Positions 32,546-43,135 of a stretch of 64,000 bases of DNA are shown here, in pieces. This stretch comes from Kalaharituber pfeilii. Taxonomy: Eukaryota; Ascomycota; Pezizomycetes; Pezizales; Pezizaceae. Numbering within the stretch: position 1 is the first letter of the stretch; each line of letters starts with the position of its first letter. Below the pieces are notes generated by a model. It was not told where the DNA came from. It searched no databases and saw only the letters and a list, made by a program, of their open reading frames with translations. The DNA lies in NCBI GenBank assembly GCA_015179045.1, contig WHUZ01000082.1:218041-282040 (forward strand), given 5' to 3'. The position numbers and the translations under genes were made by a program.

Positions 32546-32704
32546 TTCTGCGGGACCCGGGTTCACCGGTAGGATTGATACTGCCGGCAAATTTGACACC
32601 GTCGGCGAATTCGGTACTGCCGGCAACCCTGACGCTGCCGGCAACTGGGGGCTATCTCATATGGTAAGATTTAAGGAAAAACTAGATACAGGAGAATAAA
32701 GAAA
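32546..32704. other. short GCCGGCAA-type repeats
   Basis: CTGCCGGCAA and GTCGGCGAA recur at spacings near 15-18 bp around 32580-32645. No gene. Confidence 0.4.
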
Positions 32705-32713
32705 ATGGAAGAA

Positions 32714-33581
32714 AAAAAAAAAAAACATTAATCGCTTGCCGCCCTAAGGCCTATGGCGATGATTAATACATAGGGAATAGTGGAAGTAAATAGAAATAAA
32801 TGAAAGATGTGTAACAGTATCCCGCCTCTTGTGCCGCCTATCGCTCCACCAAGGCCATCAGTTCCTTCAGCTCGTCTTTGTTTGTTCCCTTGGGGGGTTT
32901 TAGTAGCCCAGCTTCGCCTCCGGGCCACTTCTTTTTCCATAATTTGCAGCTTCCCAAGACTTGTGCCATGGTTTCCTCCTCTTCTCCGCACCATCTGCAC
33001 TCTGCTCCGTCTGCCTTGCCCAGTTCGTATCTCCAGCGCCTTAGGCCTTTGCCCTCCAATATGCCTGCCAGCGTCGCTACCCAGTGTCCTAGTCGTTGAA
33101 GCGGTCTGTAGCTCAAGTCTAGTCTGTTTCTTTCCTCTGCTCTTCAGGATCTGGCTAGTTGTCTTATGCCCGCCTCTGTGACTGTTGCGTCCTGGTACTG
33201 GAGGAAGGCGCCTATTTTGGCTGCCCTGTCGGCTTCGGTGTTGCCCTCGATCCCCTTGCGCCCTTTCACCCACATTACTGCTACCTCCGGGTCTCCCCTG
33301 GCGATCCTTTCCTCTCATCATTCTCTGACCATCTGGGATGCTCCTTCGTATGTGGGTTTGCCTTCGGCGATCCTTCGCAGTTTGGACATGGCAGTTTTGG
33401 AGTCGGAAATTATCAAGATCTTCCATTCTTGCATGTCTAAGGCCTTGCCTATCGCTATCAGCTCCGCGTTGTTGACTGTGGCTCGTGTGCCCAAGTTTAT
33501 CGATTTCCTGGCCCCCTGGTGGTGGATTCCGGCTCCAGTTTTGCCCTCACTGTGGCCGCCGTTCGTGTAAACGCTCCCCAT
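32714..33581 (-). mobile_element. 5'-truncated LINE A with RNase H and zinc knuckle
   Basis: Bounded by ATGGAAGAA (32705-32713 and 33582-33590). On the minus strand it begins inside RNase H (GSVYTNGGHSEGKTGAGIHHQG, then AELIAIGKAL and ISDSKTAMSKL). It has frameshifts, then the knuckle ECRWCGEEEETMAQVLGSC, and ends with the family A core. The sequence after the core is a run that reads T on the element strand, unlike the A tails elsewhere. Confidence 0.8.
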
Positions 33582-33597
33582 ATGGAAGAATAAAATA

Positions 33598-34728
33598 CAG
33601 TACCTAGACAAAAGTGTACGCCACCCCCTCACGATGCAATAATAGGAAAAGCGCATATGCGCTGCATTGACCTCTGTAATTTTTTAATATCATTAATCGC
33701 TTGCCGCCCTGTGGGCTATGGAGATGATTTAGGTACATGAACAACTACGGAACTTTTAATTTCTCTCTCCCCTCTCCCCATGTATCCTCCGAAACAAATG
33801 AAAGAAAATAAAAGGAAATCAACCTGATTCGTCCAATAGGTCCAACAGCTGTCTCAATTGGTCTCCGTCCTTAGTCTTCTCCGGGGTAATGATGTCTTTT
33901 TCTCCCCCTGGCCATCTCTTTCTCCTTGATCTCTGTATATTCAATAGGAAGAGATCGCTTTTGCATCATCAGGAGTAATTCATATGATACTGGACAAGTG
34001 TACACTCTAAATACAGTACATACTGTACCTCGGATATGAGTTCGCTATATTCTAGTTCATTGATAAGTTATCATTCTCATATATCTTTGAATATGATACT
34101 TGACTTTAAGGTGGCTAACAACGAGCTTGTAACTTCGCTGACAGCACTTTCACTCTCCAGTGATACAGAAAAGAGAAAGAGCTCTTTCGGATATTGAAAA
34201 AGATAGAATTACTGTCTGATTCGAGCTGAATTTAAGCGTTATCTGATCAACATTCATTTGATATAAGCCAGACTTTCAGTTATCAATCCGCCACCAGCAG
34301 AAGAATTGAATGATTGCTGCAATCAGTAGATCCCCCAGGCAGTTTTTATAAGTATGCCACATGGGTTGCAGCAGCACTGAACACGAAGGGCTGATATCTA
34401 AGTCTTGGTGGTCGGAGTTGAGCAGCTTTGGGGGTATTTTGAGCACCCTGAAAGTCTTGTAGCTGCTTACAGTATTCTGCTGATAAGTCTCCTGTTGATA
34501 CATCTTTAGCTGATTTCTTTGCCTTATAATTTAGATATATTTACCTGAAAGTTTGCATATGTATTGGAGTTAGGTTTAATCTTTTTTTCTTAATCATGGA
34601 ATTAGTTATGAGATATTCAGAGTGTTCTGGTATTTTTCCTATTGCATCACGAACGTCAATGCAGTGTATATGCGGTTTTCCCATTATTGCATAGTGAGGG
34701 GGTGGCGGGCACTTTTGTCTGGGTACTG
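33598..34728. mobile_element. degenerate DNA transposon (TA target, long inverted ends)
   Basis: Ends are inverted repeats of about 75 bp beginning CAGTACCTAGACAAAAGTG on the left and CAGTACCCAGACAAAAGTG inverted on the right, with TA at both borders (33596-33597 and 34729-34730). The interior frames (34503-34276, 34738-34541, minus) are short and not recognised. Tc1/mariner or pogo type is inferred from the TA target and CAGT ends. Confidence 0.65.
33679..33925 (-). mobile_element. LINE A 3' fragment
   Basis: Family A 3' end followed by about 200 bp of LINE 3' sequence on the minus strand. It is bounded by TTGACCTCTGTA / TTGATCTCTGTA (33667-33678 and 33926-33937, one mismatch). It lies inside the DNA transposon near its left arm. 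Confidence 0.7.
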
Positions 34729-35395
34729 TAGCATCCACCGGTTTCTCCCGACGAGATACTTTTTGGGATAGTTCCTACTGCAACAACTCTCCATCTACCC
34801 ATCGGCCTCCATCAGGGGATCCGTTTCGCCCTCTTCGTTTGCCTTTATAACTCGCACCTGGTCCAAATATGGGTGGTCATACCCTGAACTACTTGCACTC
34901 CGAGCAATCTGGTTGTGTTACCTTGGAGTTTCGTGCGTGTATATATATACTTGCTTATGTCCTAATGTAATAGTCATCTATCATAGAGTTTATCAAGTAT
35001 CTCCTGCAGCCTCCTATACTCCTATTTGCATGTGGTCATCTCCATGTAATAAAAATAGTAGCACACATATGGAACACATGGGGGGTATGGAGGAGTAAGT
35101 GGCCAGGTGGGTTGGAGGCGACAGACAGAGCCCCCAGCAACAAGAGAAGCGGAGGTGTACCCTGTAGTGGAGCTCATGAGGTGGATAGAGTGATAACTTT
35201 GTGACCATGTTGTGGCCTCGTACGAACTTTTTTGGTTCGCGAACAAGGAATGTTCGTTGGGAGGCCACAACAACCATGGCATCATTTTACTCTGTTGTAT
35301 TTCCTATTATTTATTTTCCCTCTATTCCTTTTGTATGTAATCTCGTCAAAGCCGATGGGGCAGCACGTGAGTAATGATATTAATTAAAAATAACC
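34729..35395. other. intergenic, one hairpin and a degraded A core
   Basis: No gene. A hairpin with arms GTTGTGGCCTCG..ACGAAC and GTTCGT..GAGGCCACAAC lies at about 35202-35275. A weak family A relic (GCCGATGGGGCAGC..GAGTAATGATAT) lies at 35350-35382. Confidence 0.45.
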
Positions 35396-35409
35396 ATAGT
35401 ACTATATAT

Positions 35410-35637
35410 ATATCTTTACTCGCTTGCCGCCCCTATCGGGACCGGGACCGCCACCCGCATCACGGAGAAGTTCCGCGGGCAATACATGTAGTTAGGACTA
35501 GATAGTTTGGGGTTTTGACTTCGTTCGACTTCTTTTCTCTCTTTTAATAAATACCTCGCCATAGCCCGTGGGGCGGCCTGCGAGTAATGATATAAAAAAA
35601 AAAAAAAAAATTGCCGCCCCCTTAGGGCTATGGCGAG
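35410..35637 (-). mobile_element. family A insertion that was itself hit by a LINE A fragment
   Basis: Bounded by ATAGTACTATATAT (35396-35409 and 35638-35651). Without the inner insertion it is a normal short A element on the minus strand. Confidence 0.8.
35433..35609 (+). mobile_element. LINE A 3' fragment nested in a family A element
   Basis: A 177-bp plus-strand insertion flanked by TTGCCGCCCC (35423-35432 and 35610-35619), ending with GCCATAGCCCGTGGGGCGGC..GAGTAATGATAT and an A tail. The target lies inside the A core itself. Confidence 0.8.
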
Positions 35638-35651
35638 ATAGTACTATATAT

Positions 35652-36899
35652 CACTATGTTCTCTCATTGCTTCTATCACAATAATTTGAACATTTCATCT
35701 GCTAAGGGATACATTTCCCTGCATTCAGCGAAATTCCTGCTGGTTGGATGCTTGGCAGCAGGAATTCTATTGACTACCATTTCCGGCAATACAAACTACC
35801 AAAATTTTCAGTGCTTGGCATCACAACAGCCCCCATAACCTCCGAAACCAGAATATTGAACGCCACAAATGGCCGAGGATTCTAGATATCTCTGTCTAGA
35901 AAGATACAAGTGCAAAACTTCGTTCAGAGCAAGAAAAACATGTGAAGCAAATCTACTTATGCCGACAAAACTATATTCTTATCCCCTGAAGCTCTAAGAA
36001 TGGATCAAATTAATTACAACATCCACAATATCTCCTGTTATGTGGTCTAGGTAGCAACTTGTCAGTACTATTAGCAACTCACCCCCGGCAGGAACGTGCA
36101 AGTGGCAACTTGTCAGTACAGGCTGCTGTAGCGGACAGTAACTGGCTTATCAATCGTCTGTAGTAGCGGCAAGTCTCCACATACTCATCGCTGGTGTACG
36201 TAAAGGTACCTGAAGGTACTTGTGCTATAACAGTGCTCCCGAGTAGGCTGCCCGGTGAAATACATTGTATTGTAGAGTTACAGTGAAATCTTATTTTGAA
36301 GGCTACAAGGGTAGCCCTCAATGACTTCTGAAGTTACGCACAACTCAAACTTCTATGCTTCGATTTTCGCCCGAATTTCCGTCAAAGCTTGGGTTGTTGT
36401 TACTTGTTTTTTTTTTTTTTAAATTTTGAGAAAAATAAAAAAAAGTAAGTACGAATACTTACATATCTACCGTAACTTGTTTGTAGACTATCAAACTCGA
36501 AATGTCGCAAAGGTTCTACTAGAAAAAGCAAAAATCGTACTTAGCCCGTCATCCAAGACAGTAACCGGTTGGGTTGTCAACTGCCCAGTCAATCATGCAC
36601 TGCCCCTCACGTTTTAGTGGGCTCCGCTATGTACGGGTCAACTGGATGATGATCATGGATGGCTTGGCATACAGGAATGTGAACAGTGGTAACGAGACAG
36701 CAGAACAGAGCCAGAGATGTTGCAGTGCATATTGCAACGCATGTTTACGCTAATAGATAGTGTCGTCTTGGCAGCATGGCCATTTTCAAAGCTAGATAGC
36801 ACGATGCGATAGAACAACCATAAATTGATTGCCTCGTCTCTCTCTTTTTTTTTTTCTGTGACGTAATTTCATATAAATTCTGCCAGTGACCCATACACC
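35652..36899. other. intergenic, no gene recognised
   Basis: Short homopolymers near 36407-36420 and 36846-36855; no supported gene. Confidence 0.45.
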
Positions 36900-38290
36900 C
36901 TAGTCAGGTCCAGCATCTACCTACAGTATCTACCCTACGTACATAACCTGGGCACATAACGTACCCCGCGGACCTGCAGCCAGCCCAGATCAACGCTGGC
37001 GAACCATTGCAGCGCTGGATTCTCCTGTATGCCATTCTGCCTCCAACCTTTCTCGCCAGTGACTTGCGTCCCATCCTTGCCCTTCCGCTTCGCCCTCTGT
37101 CGCTCGACGCACCTGAAAAGCATGCATTCAGCACTCCGGTCTAAATCATGCCTCCTCCCGGCTGATCTTGCTCCTCCACACTTTTCCACCTTTCCCCAGT
37201 CAGCAGCCAGCGTAATTGGTGAGGATTAGGCCTCCTCCACCACTTAACGAATTTCCCTCTGCCATACCCCATTTGCTCTCTCCCGCTATCTCTTCTAAAC
37301 TAATTCCTGTCACAGTCCGCCCTCGATAACCTGCCCATCCTGCCTCATGCATCCGGCCCGTTCTCATATGCCCTCGATCACGACGTGCGCTTTGATCCAG
37401 GCGATCTTCACTGCTCCGTGGTCCCCCAGCTCCAGTCTCCCTCTGCCTTCAGCTCCACTAGACGTGCACGTACCGAGTCCGCAGTTCTCATCTTTCCAGT
37501 TCTTCCCGCCCTGTTGACTGCGCTGATTGCCAGCTGTGAGTCTGCAAGTAGCTCTGCTGCCGACAGCCTCCAGTGCGCCTGTCATACCAGCGACCTGCCC
37601 ATCCCTCACAGTGACGTTTGACCCAGCGGCGTCCTTTCTCTTCCCCTGTCACTAGCTGACGCCAGCATCATCAACCTCGTACTGCCTACGCCTACTGCAA
37701 GTGCCGTCTGTGAAAGTGGCCGCAGATTCGCACCTTGCCTCGCAGATGGCCATCTCCCACTTGGCTGGGGAGTCTTTCATCCCTAGCCTGAGGTCGGCGA
37801 CCTCGACCTTTTGCCTCTGTTGCCGGCCGCTGCAGTACTCGCCCCCAGGACACTTTCTGCATTTACCGACCTCAGTTGTGGAAGCAGTTCAGCCTGCTAT
37901 TGACTCGAAGCCATCGTCCCTCTCTTGGACTCACCCGAGCTCAAGTCCCTGACATCCCTCCCTTTTTCACCTGCTTTGCTCGGATCGGAGAATTCCACCC
38001 TATGAAGCTCTCGGGCCACAAGTCCTCCTCACCTGTGAAGGTCCTTATCGACCTCAGCACATACCTCTTCTGGTTTCTGATCTAGTATCATTCACGCAGT
38101 TTACACCTGCAACGCCCTTGACCTTGTCCGTTGCCGCTCTCTAGACTGCGCCAGGACACTGTGGAAGGGCCTAATATTGAAGTCTTTCGAACTCCTCCCG
38201 CCACCGCTTCTGGCCCCTCCAGCTGATTTCTGACCCAGGCTGTGAACAAGTAGTGCGAAGTTGAGGAGGGGGGTAGCAACAGGAATAAAC
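36900..38290 (-). pseudogene. old LINE relic with RNase H traces
   Basis: Minus-strand pieces in shifted frames recall LINE RNase H: ATFTDGT near 37720, KIAWIKAHVVIEGI near 37375-37410, and Cys-containing fragments toward 37140. They are too decayed to assign to family A or B, and no target duplication was found. Confidence 0.45.
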
Positions 38291-38427
38291 AATTGACCAC
38301 GGGGGTCCGGTACCGGTGGCCTTTTACAATTGACAGCTCTTCAATTCACTAGATTGATAGGTATCCTTCACTTGTTAGCTTCTCTGCTAACTTGATAGCC
38401 CCCAGCCAGCCTAACAGCTCCGCGAGC

Positions 38428-38482
38428 CTTTTTTTTTTTTTGTCATGTAACCCCGCTTGCAGCTGTTCGCCATGGCAGGGCA
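38428..38482 (-). mobile_element. micro-retroposon, family B
   Basis: Bounded by AGCTCCGCGAGC / AGCTCCGCCAGC (one mismatch). On the minus strand it starts TGCCCTGCCATGG. Confidence 0.85.
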
Positions 38483-39558
38483 AGCTCCGCCAGCTTGACA
38501 TGAAGAGCAGAGTGAGGCCACTCTTGAATATTCCACATTTCTGATTACCAAATACTGTCTATGTTAAGGGTGCGAGGCTCTATGCAATCTGCATGCTTTC
38601 TTAGCATAGATTTCTTTCATAGTAGAACTCTGGGTCGTAGAGTTGCATTAAAACTGATAAAAGTATGAAGACACTGAAAATCAGATAATTTCTCTGTAGG
38701 TGAAACCGTAAGAAACAGAGAATGTGACATATGAGGAGATCCGGGAAATTTTTCAGAATAGTCAAATTCTGATATGAACAAAATTGGTGTGAACTTCCCA
38801 AATCAAGTATTGCTATACTAACCATGCAATTGCGTAACTTGAATAGAGAAAGATTCTGCATATGCGCTATGGATACAGTTTCAAGGCCATTGTCAGTAAC
38901 TTTACAGGAAAGATTCACAATTGGGCGCTTAGGAGCATTTCATGGCAGAATGTCATATGAATGAGTGCCAAAACTGTTTGAAAATGCGAGGACACCTAAT
39001 TCCCCATAAAGCATTACATTTTTAGCAAACAAACGTAGACAGAGTACGAAATAAATCATGAGATTTAGGACAATTGTGAACCGTATAAAGAATCCGTGTG
39101 TGGTGGAGATATAGGCCCTGTGGGTCGTCTTCTTTCGGTGGGACAAGTGGTTGGTGGTGGAGTACAGCTTGAGTAAGTTTTGCACCGCATTTTACGTAAT
39201 CTGCGGGAAAATTACGCGGGTTTCCCACCAAAATTTGCAGTCCTGTTCAGCCTTTGTCAACACCACGTTTCAAGTAGGCGCTGTAGCATCCGAGGCATCA
39301 TGTAAATTGTCATAGCCCGCCGGCGCGGTGTACGAGTAATGTTTTTTTCTTTTTTGCTTTTTTATAAAATAAGAGGCATCGCCTGATCTGATGTAGGTAC
39401 CTTGGCGCTGCATAATTCCACAGACCCATAGGTACAGCTACCACGACGATGACTACGTTTCAGCTTAGGTCTTTCTTCTTTTTGTTCTGTACTCATACCG
39501 TCGCTGTGCGAGACTATGGTGCTGTGTCTTTCTCCATTGAAGGCTGAGAAAGCGAATG

Positions 39559-40138
39559 CTACCTTGCCATGACGAATAGCCAACCAAGGATGCGTGACAC
39601 ATGAAAAGGAAAGAAAAACAAGGAAGCTGAACTGCTGCAAAAGTTAGCTGATAATTCTAGAACGGTGAACTTACATGCTGATAGAGGTCCTGAAAATCCC
39701 ATCGCCCGTTGAATTTGCCTTCTTCTGCTGTCTTGTTCCGATGATCTTTTCCTCAAAGGCAATACATATACGAGCAGACCAAAACATGGCTAACTGAAAA
39801 ACATCTCAACATGTTACATATGATAGCCGCAAAACTTGTAGGGTAGGAAATAGAGGACCAATAACCTACTACTTGGTCAAGACATCGACATTGGTAATAC
39901 GATGAAGATTTAGCTACTGTCTTACTTCAGCTGTGTTCTGCTCATCCACTATTGCTCCATAACTAGTTCTATAAATATATGCTAGTAACGATATTGGGAG
40001 TCGAGTACCTTGAGATGGGACTATGTATTGTGGTGGTGGAACGATGCGGCTGACCTGCTGAAGTAACAGCCACTGGCTGGAGTGGCCCCAACTGGTCCAG
40101 TCAGCGGCCCAATATTCTTTTTGTGGTGGGGAGATCAC
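39559..40138 (-). other. possible exons in the duplicated segment
   Basis: A minus-strand frame EYWAADWTSWGHSSQWLLLQ (from 40138) and a frame RSSEQDSRRRQIQRAMGFSG that ends at CAGCAT|GTAAGT, a consensus donor, are kept in both copies of the duplication (matching 63390-62812). The function and the full exon chain are unknown. Confidence 0.3.
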
Positions 40139-40209
40139 ATAACCCGCGGTTGCCAGTCTATGCAGGTATCAACATTCCTAACAGGACTGCTCAGGCATGC
40201 TGCGACATT

Positions 40210-40275
40210 ACCCCTGCCATGGCGAACAGCTGCAAGCGGGGTTACGTAAAATTTTTAAGAAAAAGAAAAAAACTT
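40210..40275 (+). mobile_element. family B insertion shared by both duplicate copies
   Basis: Flanked by GCTGCGACATT / GCTGCGATATT. The same insertion is at 63466-63530, so it predates the duplication. Confidence 0.85.
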
Positions 40276-40648
40276 GCTGCGATATTGCCAAATTAAGATA
40301 ATTGCGCTCCAGGAATTGGTAGATCGCGCAGGTTGAATATGTCGAGCATGCTGCACACACGAGAAATTGGGCACATTGAGCATGGTTGAGCACGCGCATG
40401 AGATCTAGTTATATTGATCGGATTGAGCATTTGAAGCATGTTTCAGTGGGCACAATGTAAAAAGATCATTCGCCCGGAGCAAACATGTATTTGTTCTTGA
40501 TGAATATATGATACTATTCACGGACAAACTGCTCTTTCGCGGAATTGGCGACCACAGCTAGCGATTTGCTGTTACAATGTGATGGACAGTTACTGCCGAG
40601 GCTGAAACTTCGCAAGCCACCAACACCATCAAATCAGCCCACACAGCT

Positions 40649-41069
40649 TTTTTTTTTTTTTTTTTTTTTTTTTATTTCATTACTCGCATGCCGCCCTGGG
40701 GGCTATGGCGAGGTTATTTAGGTACATGTGGAGATAAATGAAGGAAAGCAAAGAAAATAAGATAAAGAAAATAAAGACTTTAACGAGGAAACCCATTACT
40801 CCTGTCCTGCCCATTCCAGTATCTCCGCGATGTTCGTCTCCTTATCTGGCTGTCTTAATCCTCCCGCTCCGTCTTTTATCTTTTTCTTCCATGTCTGACA
40901 CTCGTTGGTTATGTGGGCTAGATTCTCTGGTGCTTTCCCACACCATCGGCATTCTGGGGAGTCCGTCTTCAGCCCCTTATTTCCGAGGATGCCGGCCAGG
41001 GTTGCGATTCTCCTGCGATTTTCTAATCTTGATAGAGGTCGGTAGGATAGCTGGAGGCGGTTCCTTTCG
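40649..41069 (-). mobile_element. LINE A 3' fragment, private to the left duplicate
   Basis: Bounded by TCAGCCCACACAGCT (40634-40648 and 41070-41084). The other duplicate has the single uninterrupted site at about 63888-63901. The minus strand encodes SYRPLSRLENRR..ECRWCGKAPENLAHITNEC, the C-terminal knuckle, with the family A 3' end. Confidence 0.9.
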
Positions 41070-41319
41070 TCAGCCCACACAGCTGAAAGCAATCCAAAAA
41101 GGTGTAGTCCCAGCATACCTGTAGTTCATCCATAAGAGGGTTGTGATTCTCGTCACTGGACGGCTCAAGACAGAAAGCTAGTACATGAAAGCAGCAGAAA
41201 ATAGAGACATTGATTCCAACTACATATTATTTGTCGCTGGAAATAAGGGGCAGTCGGCATCGCCAACATTCGACAACGCTGCAGCAAGCAGCAGCTGGCA
41301 GCTCCATTGAATAGTCTCA

Positions 41320-41359
41320 TTTTTTTTTTTATCAATACTCGCATGCCGCCCTATGGAGG
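41320..41359 (-). mobile_element. smallest family A insertion (40 bp)
   Basis: Bounded by TGAATAGTCTCA / TGAATGGTCTCA (41308-41319 and 41360-41371). Only the tail and about 28 bases of core are present, so it is shorter at the 5' side than the usual A unit. Confidence 0.75.
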
Positions 41360-41546
41360 TGAATGGTCTCAGTGAGCGGCACCACTGACAGCTTCCCGGA
41401 TGTTGCTTGCACAACGCAAGCTTCTGAGGCACCGTGCCCAGGCGCTTCAGTTTACGACCTGCGAGTCCACTGCCTTCGAGCTTCGCGCGCACCGGCACCA
41501 TAATTGTTGTACATGTATTTTTGATCATATCACTTCGGGCTCCGTT

Positions 41547-41612
41547 CACCATGCCCTGCGATGTCCAACAGCTGCAAGCGGGGTTACATAATTATAGAAA
41601 AAGGAAAAGAAA
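41547..41612 (+). mobile_element. degraded family B core
   Basis: ATGCCCTGCGATG..CAGCTGCAAGCGGGG..TACATAAT followed by an A-rich tail. Its right side is cut short by the neighbouring LINE A insertion target, and no duplication is clear. Confidence 0.6.
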
Positions 41613-41639
41613 AAATGTATGTATGTACCACGTTCTACC

Positions 41640-42126
41640 CAGAGTCCAAAGAGCGGAGGAAAGTGACAGCTGGGCACGAGTTACAGACTAATACAGAGAC
41701 TAGGCCGCAAGATATCGACACTGGCAGGCATTTTGGGAGGCAAAGGACTACGATTTTGGCGATATGGCCTGGGAAAGACAGACGGCCCGGAATGCACATG
41801 GTGCGGGGAGGAGGAAGAGACATCACACGTACCGGACAGGTGCAGGATATGGAAACCAAATGGCCAGGAGGCACAGATGCACTGCTCAGGCCACCAAAAG
41901 GGGAAGGCGACCGCCTGGCAGCAATACTTGAATGGGCGGGACAAGACTGAATCCCCTTAATGACGGTGTCGATTCTCGTGGCTACCTTTTCTTCTACTTT
42001 TCCTTCTATTTTTTATGACAATGTACTTCTCTTCTCCTGATTCTTACCCTGTCCCATATGTACCTAAATCACCATAGCCCGTAGGGCGGCAAGCCCTCAC
42101 TGATTAAAAAATAAAAATTGAAAAAA
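41640..42126 (+). mobile_element. LINE A 3' fragment, plus strand
   Basis: Flanked by CACGTTCTACC (41629-41639 and 42127-42137). It encodes ECTWCGEEEETSHVPDRC in a frame that shifts afterwards. It ends CACCATAGCCCGTAGGGCGG..ACTGATTAAAAAAT. Confidence 0.85.
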
Positions 42127-42137
42127 CACGTTCTACC

Positions 42138-43055
42138 TACTGTATTTCACCACCTTGCGACGTACACTAGTGTCGGACGCACGTTCTGCAGTAAAACGGC
42201 CCGCACAGGAGAGCATAGATCTCAACAACGAAAGCAGATCTTATATTATCCCATTGAGAGAAACCAAGGGTTATTCTTAACATTCCGTATCTTTAACTTT
42301 TCAGAAACATTGTTCTTGAGGAATTTCATGCGAGTTTTTGCATCATGTCTTGGCACATATTTTCGCTGGAAAATCGTTGGTTTTGAATTCTACTTGTCAC
42401 ACCTGAAATAAATCTGATAAAGGTAGTAGGTTACTTCAACATGATAATTTACCTAGTACCAAGATGCGAAGAATTGTACCAAAGAAATACCTGATATAGT
42501 AGTAGAATTATTTAGACTAATATATATATAGAATTATTTATATAGTAATTTAATAATTATTTTTTATATATATATTACTTATATACTATTTTTTGAGCTA
42601 TAATAAGATAGTAATTAGATAAAAAAACTACTAGAAATAATACAAACTTTATAAAATTTAAAGAATACTTACTTTATATTTTCTACAAAGTATATAAGAA
42701 TATAAGTTCTATATATAAAAATATACAGATTCTTATTTATTTACTTTTACTAAAAAAGTATATTAAACTCAAATATTTATTGAAATATGATAAAATATAG
42801 TTATATAGTTATTTATCTAATTGTAGTTATAAATATAGTATGAAAGTACTATATAGTAAAATAATATTAATCATAAGAAACTTGTAAAATTTGTTCTATA
42901 TATAATCTAATATTTTTATTTTTATAGCTAAATCTGTATGTATACCTATTATTTAGCTAAACTATAAAGACTAATCAATGTGTCCGAGCTCTTCACCTTA
43001 TGCCATACTAGTGTTACACTTAGTAGAAATCTATAATCTTGTAATATATTAATCT
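42138..43055. other. extremely AT-rich, RIP-like stretch
   Basis: From about 42480 to 42980 the sequence is almost only A and T, with TATA and TAG words dominating and almost no C- or G-containing dinucleotides. No frame survives. It resembles a heavily mutated repeat. Confidence 0.6.
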
Positions 43056-43067
43056 GCATCTGTATCT

Positions 43068-43123
43068 TTTTTTTTTTTTTTTAATCACATGACCTCGCGT
43101 GCAGCTGTTCGCCATGGCAGGGC
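43068..43123 (-). mobile_element. micro-retroposon, family B
   Basis: Bounded by GCATCTGTATCT / GCATCTGCATCT (43056-43067 and 43124-43135). It starts exactly at GCCCTGCCATGG on the minus strand. Confidence 0.9.
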
Positions 43124-43135
43124 GCATCTGCATCT

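Larger units (their letters stand above)
38759..41103 (+). repeat. duplicated segment, left copy
   Basis: Matches 51186-63921 from AGTCAAATTCTGATATGA to GCAATCCAAAAAGGTG once later insertions are removed. It keeps the pre-insertion sites of the mariner (GCTATACTAACC), Harbinger (CACAATTGGGCGC) and a family B copy (CTACCACGACGATG). It has about 260 bp at 38943-39207 absent from the other copy, and its own LINE A insertion at 40649. Confidence 0.85.

Noticed and set aside
35014..35285. Two overlapping minus-strand frames of 87 codons
   Set aside because: They overlap in different phases across a hairpin and lack any motif.
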